Of a stretch of DNA of 64,000 bases, positions 48,564-56,813 are shown piece after piece. The number at the start of each line of letters is the position of its first letter. Positions within the stretch are counted from its first letter, which is position 1. Where the stretch lies: assembly GCF_007096885.1 (NCBI RefSeq), contig NZ_VJNO01000005.1:183269-247268 (forward strand), in the 5' to 3' direction. The position numbers and the translations under genes are program-made. Under the pieces are notes generated by a model, which worked only from the letters and a program-made list of their open reading frames with translations, was not told the DNA's origin and ran no database searches. Source of the DNA: Streptomyces sp. 130 (GTDB taxonomy: Bacteria; Actinomycetota; Actinomycetes; Streptomycetales; Streptomycetaceae).

Positions 48564-49022
48564 CCGGCCACCTCCTCCCGTCCGCTCCGCGGACCTAGCC
48601 GTGCTCATCTTTCTTACGGCACGGCACCGACAAACAAGACCCCCGACTCCGGTTCCGGTGTGTCGAGTTCTGCGGGGTCGCAGAGCCGAAACAGGGTGGG
48701 GGCGCCGGACTACGGTAGGCGGCTCGGCACCGTCAGCCAATCTGGTTATCCACAGGCCCTGTGGACGAGCGAAGAGATGCTGTGGAGAACTCCCCGGAAC
48801 CTGTGCACGGACCGGGGGACAGCTCTGTGGACAAACTCATAGACCCGCTGCAAATACGGCCATGACCAGCGCTTTTACCGTCCACCGGCTGTGGGGGAGA
48901 AAAAGTTGAACTATCGGGGCGAGATCATCGCGTGTCCGGCGCAAGAGTTAGCCGCAGGCAAGCGAATGTAAGGGCCCACGGCCGATTGCATCGCTTACCT
49001 GTGGAAGATTAGATTGGCTGCC
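48564..49022. promoter_or_regulatory. dnaB upstream gap with DnaA boxes
   Basis: 459 bp without a gene between divergent dnaB and the MATE exporter. DnaA boxes: TTATCCACA 48746-48754 (perfect), TGTGGACGA 48760-48768 (one mismatch), TGTGGAGAA 48781-48789 (one mismatch), TGTGGACAA 48826-48834 (perfect TTGTCCACA on the other strand); weaker at 49000-49008. All four better boxes lie within 90 bp, about 180-270 bp before the dnaB start. Confidence 0.7.
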
Positions 49023-50360
49023 ATGACCCAGCCACCGGGGACCCCGTCTTCCCGCCGCCGACGCCATGACCGCGAGATCATCGCGCTCGCCGTCCCGGCC
49101 TTCGGCGCACTCGTGGCCGAGCCGCTGTTCGTGATGGTCGACAGCGCGATCGTCGGCCATCTGGGCACGCCTCAGCTGGCCGGGCTGGCGGTCGCTGCCG
49201 CGCTCCTGACGACCGCGGTGAGCATCTTCGTCTTCCTCGCGTACGCCACCACGGCGGCGGTCGCCCGCCGGGTGGGCGCCGGCGATCTCGCCTCCGCGAT
49301 TCGGCAGGGCATGGACGGCATCTGGCTGGCGCTCCTGCTCGGCATCGCAGTCATCGCCCTGACGCTCCCCCTCGCCCCCTGGCTCACCGACATCTTCGGC
49401 GCCTCCTCCACAGCGGCGCCCCACGCCATCACCTATCTCAGGATCTCCAGCCTCGGCATCCCCGCGATGCTGGTGGTGCTGGCCGCGACCGGCGTACTCC
49501 GGGGCCTCCAGGACACCCGCACCCCGCTCTACGTCGCCATCGGCGGGTTCGCCGCCAACGCGGCCCTCAACGCCGGCCTCGTCTACGGCGCCGGCATGGG
49601 CATCGCCGGCTCGGCCTGGGGCACCGTCATCGCCCAGCTCGCGATGGCGGCCGCGTATCTGGTCGTCGTCGTCCGGGGGGCCCGGCGCCACGGTGCGTCG
49701 CTGCGACCCGACGCGGCGGGCATCAGGGCCTGCGCCCAGGCGGGTGTGCCGCTCCTGGTCCGGACCCTGTCGCTGCGCGCCGTCCTGCTCATCGCCACGG
49801 CGGTCGCCGCCCGGCTCGGCGACACCGACATCGCCGCCCACCAGATCATCCTCTCCTTGTGGAGCCTGATGGCCTTCGCCCTCGACGCCATCGCCATCGC
49901 CGGGCAGGCCATCATCGGGCGCTACCTGGGCGCGGACGACGCGCAGGGCGCACGAGAGGCGTGCCGCCGGATGGTGGAGTGGGGGGTCGCGTCCGGTGTG
50001 GTCCTGGGCGTTCTCATCGTCCTGGCCCGCCCCTTGTTCGTACCGCTGTTCACCGGCGACACGGCCGTCCAGGATGCGTTGCTGCCCGCACTCCTGGTGG
50101 TGGCGGCCACCCAGCCGATCGCCGGCGTCGTCTTCGTCCTGGACGGCGTGCTGATGGGCGCCGGCGACGGCCCGTACCTGGCCTGGGCCATGCTCGTGAC
50201 GCTGGCCGTCTTCGCCCCTGCGGCCCTCCTGGTCCCCACCCTGGGCGGTGGGCTCGGTGCCCTGTGGTGCGCGATGGCGCTCATGATGATCGTGCGGATG
50301 ACAACGCTCTGGCTTCGTACCCGCTCGGGAAAGTGGCTGGTCACCGGCGCGACCCGCTGA
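49023..50360 (+). CDS. MATE family efflux transporter (DinF-like)
   Basis: 445 aa from ATG 49023; no ribosome site is seen, so the message may be leaderless. Twelve helices in two repeats: LAVPAFGALVAEPLFVMVDSAIVGHLGTPQLAGLAVA, and DTDIAAHQIILSLWSLMAFALDAIAIAGQAIIGRYLGA. MATE proteins exchange Na+ or H+ for cationic drugs. Divergent from dnaB. Confidence 0.92.
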   Translation: MTQPPGTPSSRRRRHDREIIALAVPAFGALVAEPLFVMVDSAIVGHLGTPQLAGLAVAAALLTTAVSIFVFLAYATTAAVARRVGAGDLASAIRQGMDGIWLALLLGIAVIALTLPLAPWLTDIFGASSTAAPHAITYLRISSLGIPAMLVVLAATGVLRGLQDTRTPLYVAIGGFAANAALNAGLVYGAGMGIAGSAWGTVIAQLAMAAAYLVVVVRGARRHGASLRPDAAGIRACAQAGVPLLVRTLSLRAVLLIATAVAARLGDTDIAAHQIILSLWSLMAFALDAIAIAGQAIIGRYLGADDAQGAREACRRMVEWGVASGVVLGVLIVLARPLFVPLFTGDTAVQDALLPALLVVAATQPIAGVVFVLDGVLMGAGDGPYLAWAMLVTLAVFAPAALLVPTLGGGLGALWCAMALMMIVRMTTLWLRTRSGKWLVTGATR

Positions 50361-50371
50361 CCGGCCCGGGA

Positions 50372-50387
50372 GGTTTCACGTGAAACG
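50372..50387. other. parS site after the MATE gene
   Basis: Perfect core GTTTCACGTGAAAC at 50373-50386; the 16-mer is GGTTTCACGTGAAACG. It lies between the stop of the MATE gene and the convergent terminator at 50390, separate from the stem of that terminator. Confidence 0.92.
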
Positions 50388-50389
50388 GC

Positions 50390-50421
50390 GAAGGGCCGCA
50401 CCCCGGAGGGTGCGGCCCTTC
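50390..50421. terminator. Bidirectional terminator between MATE gene and rplI
   Basis: Perfect 14-bp stem GAAGGGCCGCACCC (50390-50403) / GGGTGCGGCCCTTC (50408-50421) with CGGA loop, between convergent genes. Confidence 0.87.
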
Positions 50422-50446
50422 ACTGTTCTCCTGAGGTGCGGCCCGA

Positions 50447-50893
50447 TCAGGCAGCAACGACCTCGACGCCGAGCTTCGCAGCGACCTCGGGGTGCAGACG
50501 CACGGACACCTGGTGCCCGCCGAGCGTCTTGATCGGCGAGCCCAGCTCGACGCGACGCTTGTCGACGTCCGGACCACCGGCGGCCTTGATCGCCGAGGCG
50601 ATGTCGGCCGGGGTGACGGAGCCGAAGAGGCGGCCGGCGTCGCCGGAGCGAACGGCCAGACGGACCTTCACGGCCTCCAGCTTGGCCTTGACCTCGTTGG
50701 CCTGCTCGATCGTGGCGATCTCGTGGATCTTGCGGGCGCGGCGGATCTGCGCCACGTCCTTCTCGCCACCCTTGGTCCAGCGGATGGCGAAGCCACGCGG
50801 AACCAGGTAGTTACGGGCGTACCCGTCCTTGACGTCCACGACGTCGCCCGCAGCACCGAGGCCGGTGACCTCGTGGGTGAGGATGATCTTCAT
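50447..50893 (-). CDS. rplI: 50S ribosomal protein L9
   Basis: 148 aa, ATG start. [40 protein letters not shown] is the N-terminal L9 domain with the [15 protein letters not shown] signature, then the long helix and C-terminal domain. Last gene of rpsF-ssb-rpsR-rplI. Confidence 0.97.
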   Translation of the reverse strand: MKIILTHEVTGLGAAGDVVDVKDGYARNYLVPRGFAIRWTKGGEKDVAQIRRARKIHEIATIEQANEVKAKLEAVKVRLAVRSGDAGRLFGSVTPADIASAIKAAGGPDVDKRRVELGSPIKTLGGHQVSVRLHPEVAAKLGVEVVAA

Positions 50894-50911
50894 GTTTCGG
50901 TCACCCTTCCC

Positions 50912-51148
50912 TTATCGCGCGGTGGACGTGTAGGGCAGCAGCGCCATCTCACGGCTGTTCTTGACTGCCGTGGCGACGTCACGCTGGTGCTGCGTGCAGT
51001 TGCCGGTGACGCGGCGGGCACGGATCTTGCCGCGGTCGGAAATGAACTTCCGCAGCATGTTCGTGTCCTTGTAGTCCACGTACTGGGTCTTGTCCTTGCA
51101 GAACGCGCAGACCTTCTTCTTAGGCTTGCGCACAGGCGGCTTCGCCAT
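50912..51148 (-). CDS. rpsR: 30S ribosomal protein S18
   Basis: 78 aa. [62 protein letters not shown] is diagnostic of S18. It retains a CxxC pair plus a third Cys before THQ-like TQHQR, so this is a zinc-type (C+) copy. Streptomycetes also carry a zinc-free paralogue controlled by Zur elsewhere. Third gene of the operon. Confidence 0.95.
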   Translation of the reverse strand: MAKPPVRKPKKKVCAFCKDKTQYVDYKDTNMLRKFISDRGKIRARRVTGNCTQHQRDVATAVKNSREMALLPYTSTAR

Positions 51149-51191
51149 GGTGTTTCTCCTGTGTGATCAAGAAGTGGGGGTACGAGCTTCC

Positions 51192-51785
51192 CTAGAAGGG
51201 GGGCTCGTCCGAGTAGCCGCCGCCGGAACCGCCGGAGCTTCCGCCCCAGCCGCCTCCGCCTTGCTGGCCGCCCTGGCCGCCGGCCGGAGCACTGGTCGCC
51301 CACGGGTCGTCGGCGGGAGCACCGCCGCCGCCCTGCTGGCCACCACCGGGACCGCCGCCCCAGTTGCCACCGCCCTGCTGGCCGCCGCCGTATCCACCCT
51401 GGCCGCCCTGGCCACCACGACCGGTGGTCTTGGTGACCTTGGCGGTGGCGTTCTTGAGGCTGGGGCCGACTTCCTCGACGTCCAGCTCGTAGACCGTGCG
51501 CTTGACGCCCTCGCGGTCTTCGTACGACCGCTGCTTCAGCCGGCCCTGCACGACAACGCGCATGCCTCGCGTGAGCGACTCGGCGACGTTCTCCGCCGCC
51601 TGCCGCCAGACCGAGCAGGTGAGGAACAGGCCTTCGCCGTCCTTCCACTCATTGGTCTGCCGGTCGAAGATGCGGGGAGTGGACGCGACACGGAACTTCG
51701 CGACCGCCGCACCGGACGGGGTGAAGCGCAGCTCGGGGTCGTCGACGAGATTGCCGACGACCGTGATGACGGTCTCGCCTGCCAT
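51192..51785 (-). CDS. ssb: Single-stranded DNA-binding protein
   Basis: 197 aa, ATG start. OB-fold in the first 115 residues ([38 protein letters not shown]), then a Gly- and Gln-rich disordered linker and the acidic tip SDEPPF that recruits replication and repair proteins. Placed between rpsF and rpsR, as in most bacteria. Confidence 0.97.
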   Translation of the reverse strand: MAGETVITVVGNLVDDPELRFTPSGAAVAKFRVASTPRIFDRQTNEWKDGEGLFLTCSVWRQAAENVAESLTRGMRVVVQGRLKQRSYEDREGVKRTVYELDVEEVGPSLKNATAKVTKTTGRGGQGGQGGYGGGQQGGGNWGGGPGGGQQGGGGAPADDPWATSAPAGGQGGQQGGGGWGGSSGGSGGGYSDEPPF

Positions 51786-51857
51786 GGGTGAACCTCTCGG
51801 CGGGGATTTCTTGCCTGCTTGCTGCTACTCGGACCCGATGACCGCTGAGCCGGAGGC

Positions 51858-52148
51858 TCAGTGAATCTCGGGACGGAGGACCTTGGTCCGGAGGACCGAC
51901 TCGTTCAGGTTCATCTGGCGGTCGAGCTCCTTGACGACCGCAGGCTCGGCCTGCAGGTCGATGACCGAGTAGATGCCCTCGGGCTTCTTCTTGATCTCGT
52001 AAGCGAGACGACGACGGCCCCAGGTGTCGACCTTCTCAACCTTTCCTTCGCCCTCACGGACGACGGAGAGGAAGTTCTCGATCAGCGGGGAGACTGCTCG
52101 CTCCTCGAGATCGGGGTCGAGGATGACCATCACCTCGTAGTGACGCAT
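51858..52148 (-). CDS. rpsF: 30S ribosomal protein S6
   Basis: 96 aa from ATG 52148, with the very strong AAAGGAGGTGGG upstream. [69 protein letters not shown] is typical S6. First gene of the ribosomal-ssb operon. Confidence 0.97.
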   Translation of the reverse strand: MRHYEVMVILDPDLEERAVSPLIENFLSVVREGEGKVEKVDTWGRRRLAYEIKKKPEGIYSVIDLQAEPAVVKELDRQMNLNESVLRTKVLRPEIH

Positions 52149-52176
52149 GTGGAACCCACCTCCTTTGGACTCAGCG

Positions 52177-52195
52177 GCCACGGTCGTTCCGTGGC
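52177..52195 (-). promoter_or_regulatory. Hairpin in the rpsF leader
   Basis: Perfect 7-bp stem GCCACGG / CCGTGGC with a 5-nt loop, about 29 bases before the rpsF start. In many bacteria the rpsF leader holds an S6:S18-binding element; whether this is it is not shown. The rest of the 277-bp gap to 52426 shows no gene. Confidence 0.4.
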
Positions 52196-52425
52196 AGGAG
52201 GGTCGTGATGCGTTGAGCAACGGTGCCCGAGTAAAACAGCCCCCACTGACAGTGCCCTCGGTGAGGAGGGACGGCCCGTGCAGGGCTGGGCAGACACCGG
52301 TGCAGACCGACCAGAGTACCCGCAGACCACCTTCCGGTTGAAATCCGGTGGTCAGGGGACGCAACCTGGACACATCGGGTGTGAGCGGCGCCACGACGCG
52401 CCGCATGTTGGCCAGGAGGTAATCC

Positions 52426-52740
52426 ATGGCACACGTAACGCGGACCCGCCCCTCCGTCTCCCTCTTCGCCACGGACGGCAGGCCCCATCCGCTGCAGGAC
52501 GCGCTCGTGCTGGTCACGCTCGTCCTCGGCGCCCTCGCCTTCATCTCGGCGATGTTCCACAACCTGCACCTGCTCAGCTCATGGGCGGGCCTGATCGGGA
52601 TCCTCACGGGGGCGTACGGCCTGTACATCTCCGTCACCACGCGCGAGAGGTTCCCACTGATCATCGGCATGGGCGCGGCCGCCCTCGGGTTCTTTCTCGG
52701 CATGGCCCACGGCGGACTCTTCGGCGGCGTGATCGGCTGA
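52426..52740 (+). CDS. Small membrane protein of unknown function
   Basis: 104 aa, ATG start with a near-perfect AGGAGGT. Three hydrophobic helices (about residues 26-45, 50-68, 76-97). The family is conserved in streptomycetes beside femX as I recall. No motif of known function. Confidence 0.8.
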   Translation: MAHVTRTRPSVSLFATDGRPHPLQDALVLVTLVLGALAFISAMFHNLHLLSSWAGLIGILTGAYGLYISVTTRERFPLIIGMGAAALGFFLGMAHGGLFGGVIG

Positions 52741-52901
52741 CCTCCGGGTCCGGCCCGGGCGGTCCCGTCAGCGGACGGGGCCGCCCTCGCACGCGTACAG
52801 GCCCACGGGGCCAGACCGCTCGCTCGACGGCCACAGTAGGCTTCGGCGCGAGAGCCGGAGCCCCTGACCGATGGGGACACACCTGCCGAGGAGCGCCCCG
52901 C

Positions 52902-54020
52902 ATGAGCCTGACCCTGAGGACCATCAGCCGAGAGCAGCATCTGGCCTACATCCAGAGTCTGCCCGCGGCCAGCCACATGCAGGTCCCGGCATGGGCGGAT
53001 GTGAAGGCCGAGTGGCGCTCCGAGAGCCTGGGGTGGTTCGACAAGACCGGTCAGCTCGTCGGCGCCGGCCTGGTGCTCTACCGGCAGCTCCCCAAGATCA
53101 AGCGCTACCTGGCGTACCTGCCCGAGGGCCCGGTCATCAACTGGTACGCGCCGAACCTGAGCGACTGGCTGCAGCCGATGCTGGCCCATCTCAAGCAGCA
53201 GGGCGCCTTCTCCGTGAAGATGGGCCCGCCGGTGATCATCCGCCGCTGGGACGCCGCGGCCATCAAGGCCGGCATCCAGGACCCGGAGGTCAAGCGCCTG
53301 CGCGACGTCGAGGCCACGCACATCGAGCCGCGCGCTTTCGAGGTCGCCGACCGGCTGCGGAAGATGGGCTGGCAGCAGGGCGAGGACGGCGGCGCCGGCT
53401 TCGGTGACGTACAGCCCCGCTACGTCTTCCAGGTGCCGCTGGCGAACCGCTCGCTTGAGGACGTCCACAAGGGCTTCAACCAGCTCTGGCGGCGCAACAT
53501 CAAGAAGGCCGAGAAGGCCGGCGTCGAGGTCGTCCAGGGCAGTTACGCGGAGCTCTCCGAGTGGCAGCGGCTGTACGAGATCACGGCGGAGCGCGACCGC
53601 TTCCGCCCGCGTCCGCTCGGCTACTTCCAGCGCATGTGGACGGCCCTCAACAGTGAGGACCCCAACCGGATGCGGCTCTACTTCGCCCGCCACGAGGGCG
53701 AGAACGTCGCGGCGGCGACCATGCTGATCGTCGGCGGACACGTCTGGTACTCGTACGGCGCCTCGGCCAACCACAAGCGCGAGGTCCGCCCCTCGAACGC
53801 GATGCAGTGGCGCATGCTGCGCGACGCGTACGCCATGGGAGCCACCGTCTACGACCTGCGCGGCATCTCCGACTCACTGGACGAGACCGACCACCTCTTC
53901 GGCCTGATCCAGTTCAAGGTCGGCACCGGCGGCCAGGCGGCGGAGTACCTCGGCGAGTGGGACTTCCCGCTCAACAAGCTGCTGCACAAGGCGCTCGACA
54001 TCTACATGTCACGCCGCTGA
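52902..54020 (+). CDS. femX: FemX-like peptidoglycan bridge aminoacyltransferase
   Basis: 372 aa from ATG 52902 ([38 protein letters not shown]). FemABX double-GNAT fold. It carries the [19 protein letters not shown] segment and the late [41 protein letters not shown]. These enzymes add the first amino acid of the peptidoglycan cross-bridge from aminoacyl-tRNA; in Streptomyces the bridge is a single glycine on lipid II. The stop is 106 bp before the racemase-like gene. Confidence 0.9.
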   Translation: MSLTLRTISREQHLAYIQSLPAASHMQVPAWADVKAEWRSESLGWFDKTGQLVGAGLVLYRQLPKIKRYLAYLPEGPVINWYAPNLSDWLQPMLAHLKQQGAFSVKMGPPVIIRRWDAAAIKAGIQDPEVKRLRDVEATHIEPRAFEVADRLRKMGWQQGEDGGAGFGDVQPRYVFQVPLANRSLEDVHKGFNQLWRRNIKKAEKAGVEVVQGSYAELSEWQRLYEITAERDRFRPRPLGYFQRMWTALNSEDPNRMRLYFARHEGENVAAATMLIVGGHVWYSYGASANHKREVRPSNAMQWRMLRDAYAMGATVYDLRGISDSLDETDHLFGLIQFKVGTGGQAAEYLGEWDFPLNKLLHKALDIYMSRR

Positions 54021-54125
54021 TGGAGCCCCACAGCTGACGAATCCGGCTCCATTGGTTTCAATGGGGCCTGAACACGCTTCTCCTCCCTGATCCACCGCAG
54101 CCACCAGAAGGGTTCCGGACCGGCC

Positions 54126-55157
54126 ATGGCGCTCTCCCTGTACGTCGACACCGCGCGCTGGCGGGCGCACCAGAAATCCGTGATCGACCAGTTCCCCGGC
54201 ATCGTGCCGGTCTGCAAGGGCAACGGGTACGGCTTCGGGCACGAGCGGCTGGCCGACGAGGCGATCCGCTTCGGGTCCGACATCCTCGCGGTCGGCACCA
54301 CCTACGAGGCGGCCCGCATCAAGGACTGGTTCAGCGGTGACCTGCTGGTCCTCACGCCGTTCCGGCGCGGTGAGGAACCGGTGCCGCTGCCCGACCGCGT
54401 CGTACGGTCCGTGTCCTCCGTGGACGGGGTGCACGCCCTGGTGGGCGCCCGGGTCGTCATCGAGTGCATGAGCTCCATGAAGCGCCACGGCGTCAAGGAG
54501 GAGGAGCTCGGGCAGCTGCACGCGGCCATCGAGGACGTACGCCTCGAAGGCTTCGCCCTCCACCTGCCGCTCGACCGTACGGACGGCTCGGACGCGGTCG
54601 AGGAGGTCATCGCGTGGATGGACCGCCTGCGGGCGGCCCGGCTTCCGCTGCACACGATGTTCGTCAGCCATCTGCGCGCCGACGAGCTCGCCCGGCTGCA
54701 GCAGCAGTTCCCGCAGACCCGGTTCCGCGCCCGCATCGGCACCCGGCTCTGGCTCGGGGACCACGAGGCGACCGAGTACCGGGGCGCCGTGCTCGACGTC
54801 ACCCGCGTCGCCAAGGGCGACCGGTTCGGCTACCGGCAGCAGAAGGCCGCGTCCGACGGCTGGCTGGTCGTGGTCGCCGGCGGCACCTCGCACGGGGTCG
54901 GCCTGGAGGCCCCGAAGGCCCTGCACGGCGTGATGCCACGGGCCAAGGGCGTCGCCCGGGCGGGCCTGGCGACCGTGAACCGCAACCTGTCCCCGTTCGT
55001 CTGGGCGGGCAAGCAGCGCTGGTTCGCCGAACCGCCGCACATGCAGGTGTCGATCCTGTTCGTGCCCGCGGACGCCGAGGAGCCCCGAGTGGGCGACGAA
55101 CTGGTGGCCCACCTGCGCCACACGACCACGCAGTACGACCGCATCGTCGAACGCTGA
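54126..55157 (+). CDS. Alanine racemase-like PLP enzyme
   Basis: 343 aa, ATG start. The N-terminal barrel has the Schiff-base Lys in PVCKGNGYGFGH, which differs from the usual KADAYGHG, and IGTRLWLGD in the C-terminal domain. It is a divergent member of the alanine racemase family; racemase activity is likely but substrate is open. It is next to femX in a wall-synthesis neighbourhood. Confidence 0.82.
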   Translation: MALSLYVDTARWRAHQKSVIDQFPGIVPVCKGNGYGFGHERLADEAIRFGSDILAVGTTYEAARIKDWFSGDLLVLTPFRRGEEPVPLPDRVVRSVSSVDGVHALVGARVVIECMSSMKRHGVKEEELGQLHAAIEDVRLEGFALHLPLDRTDGSDAVEEVIAWMDRLRAARLPLHTMFVSHLRADELARLQQQFPQTRFRARIGTRLWLGDHEATEYRGAVLDVTRVAKGDRFGYRQQKAASDGWLVVVAGGTSHGVGLEAPKALHGVMPRAKGVARAGLATVNRNLSPFVWAGKQRWFAEPPHMQVSILFVPADAEEPRVGDELVAHLRHTTTQYDRIVER

Positions 55158-55176
55158 GTCCGCGCGCCCACCCCGC

Positions 55177-56679
55177 TCAGTCGGCGGCGGGCCCGCCGGC
55201 CGTGCCCCACTCCACCCGCGGCCCGGGCGTCGCCGGCAGTGCGTTCCGGCGAGCGGCACCGCTCTCGACCAGGTGGGACAGCACGAACACGTCCTCGGCT
55301 CCGTCGAGCACCCCGCCCGACGGATCGTCCGAACCGTCGCGCCGCACCCCGTCGCGTTCCGGCGTCAGGATGTCCCGTACGACGACGGCGCACAGGTACA
55401 GCGTGCCCAGCAGATGCAGCACGATCGCCAGCTGGTAGCCCTCCGTCGGCAGCCCCTGGTGCTTGTCGCCGCTCGTCGTGTACGCGAGGTACAGCCAGAT
55501 CCCGAGGAAGTACAGGACCTCGCACGTCTGCCAGATGAGGAAGTCCCGCCATCGGGGCCTGGCCAGTGCGGCGAGGGGGATCAGCCACAGGACGTACTGC
55601 GGTGAGTAGACCTTGTTGACGAGGATGAACACCGCGACGACGAGGAACGCGAGCTGAGCGAACCGCGGCCGGCGCGGTGCCGTCAGGGTCAGGACGCCGA
55701 TCGCGGCGCACAGGGCGATGGTGGTCACCGTCGAGACGGTATTGACCGTGCCGACGTCGATGGGCTCGCCGGTGCGCTGCGTGATGACCAGCCAGAACGA
55801 ACCGAAGTCGATGCCGCGTTCCTCGCTGAAGGTGTAGAACTTCTTCCAGCCTTCGGGCGCGAAGACCATGACCGGCAGATTGACCACCAGCCAGGAGCCG
55901 GCCGCGCCCAGCACCGCGGCTCCGAACTCCCGCCACTTGCCCGCTCGCCAGCACAGGACGAACGCGGGCCCCAGCAGCAGGACGGGGTAGAGCTTCGCGG
56001 CCGTCGCCAGGCCGATGAGGATGCCGAACGCCAGCGGGCGGCTCCGGGACCACATGAGCATCGCCCCGGCGGTGAGGGCCACGGCCAGCAGGTCCCAGTT
56101 GATCGTGGCGGTGAGCGCGAAGGCGGGCGCGAGCGCCATCAGCAGGCCGTCCCAGGGGCGCCGCCGGTGCGTGCGGGCGACGCAGACGGCGATCACGGCG
56201 GTGCAGACCATCAGCATCCCCGCGTTGACCAGCCAGTACGCCTGCTCCTGCTCCTGGATGGAACCGCCCGGCGTCAGCCACGCCGCGACCTGCATGAACA
56301 CCCCGGTGAGGACGGGGTATTCGAGGAACTGCATGTCCCCGGGCAGCCGGTCGAAGTACGGCACCAGTCCGTCGGCGAAGCCGCGTCCCGAGTACAGGTG
56401 CGGGATGTCCGAGTAGCACGCGTGCGTGTACTGGGAACCGGCTCCCCTGAACCACGCCCAGTTGTAGCAGGGCAGCTTCTGCACCATACCGAGCGCGAAC
56501 ATTCCGATGGCCACCAGGGCGATCGCCCCCACCGGGGCGAGAGCGGCGCTGCCGAGCCGCGACCAGCGCCCCGACCTCCCGCCGATCAGCTCGCTCCCGG
56601 CCGCCGCGACCTCGTCCCGGTGCGTGGGCCGTACGACGGGCCGTTCCTGGTGCACGCTCGTGTCCTCTGCGCTTGGCAT
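55177..56679 (-). CDS. GT87-type membrane mannosyltransferase
   Basis: 500 aa from ATG 56679 (MPSAEDTSVHQ; an ATG at 56688 would add three residues). About 12 membrane helices. The GT87/DUF2029 pattern is visible: a first external loop with GRGFADGLVPYFDRLPGDMQFLEYPVLTGVFM, and TAAKLYPVLLLGPAFVLCWRAGKWREF. Family members use polyprenyl-phosphate mannose to build lipoglycans or glycans. Convergent with the racemase-like gene. Confidence 0.82.
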   Translation of the reverse strand: MPSAEDTSVHQERPVVRPTHRDEVAAAGSELIGGRSGRWSRLGSAALAPVGAIALVAIGMFALGMVQKLPCYNWAWFRGAGSQYTHACYSDIPHLYSGRGFADGLVPYFDRLPGDMQFLEYPVLTGVFMQVAAWLTPGGSIQEQEQAYWLVNAGMLMVCTAVIAVCVARTHRRRPWDGLLMALAPAFALTATINWDLLAVALTAGAMLMWSRSRPLAFGILIGLATAAKLYPVLLLGPAFVLCWRAGKWREFGAAVLGAAGSWLVVNLPVMVFAPEGWKKFYTFSEERGIDFGSFWLVITQRTGEPIDVGTVNTVSTVTTIALCAAIGVLTLTAPRRPRFAQLAFLVVAVFILVNKVYSPQYVLWLIPLAALARPRWRDFLIWQTCEVLYFLGIWLYLAYTTSGDKHQGLPTEGYQLAIVLHLLGTLYLCAVVVRDILTPERDGVRRDGSDDPSGGVLDGAEDVFVLSHLVESGAARRNALPATPGPRVEWGTAGGPAAD

Positions 56680-56715
56680 GCCGCACATCCTGCCGTACGG
56701 CGCTGTGGAAAGGGC

Positions 56716-56747
56716 GAGGGCCGCCGCACCGGGGTGCCGCGGCCCTC
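56716..56747 (-). terminator. Second hairpin after the PBP gene
   Basis: 15-bp stem with one mismatch: GAGGGCCGCCGCACC (56716-56730) and GGTGCCGCGGCCCTC (56733-56747), 2-nt loop. It follows the hairpin at 56764-56796 on the leftward transcript. Confidence 0.65.
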
Positions 56748-56763
56748 AACTCCTGTCCGGGCC

Positions 56764-56796
56764 GCCTCGCGCCGGGCTGTGAACCGGGCGCGAGGC
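56764..56796 (-). terminator. First hairpin after the PBP gene
   Basis: Perfect 10-bp stem GCCTCGCGCC (56764-56773) / GGCGCGAGGC (56787-56796), 13-nt loop, 17 bp beyond the PBP stop. Tandem arrangement with the hairpin at 56716. Confidence 0.7.
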
Positions 56797-56813
56797 GCAC
56801 TGCGTACCGGGCG

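Noticed and set aside
45585..48842. Very long open frame (over 1,000 codons) on the plus strand opposite the hydrolase and dnaB
   Set aside because: High-GC DNA keeps antisense frames open; composition is Arg/Gly/His-rich without any family motif, while the minus strand encodes intact DnaB and a beta-lactamase-fold protein.
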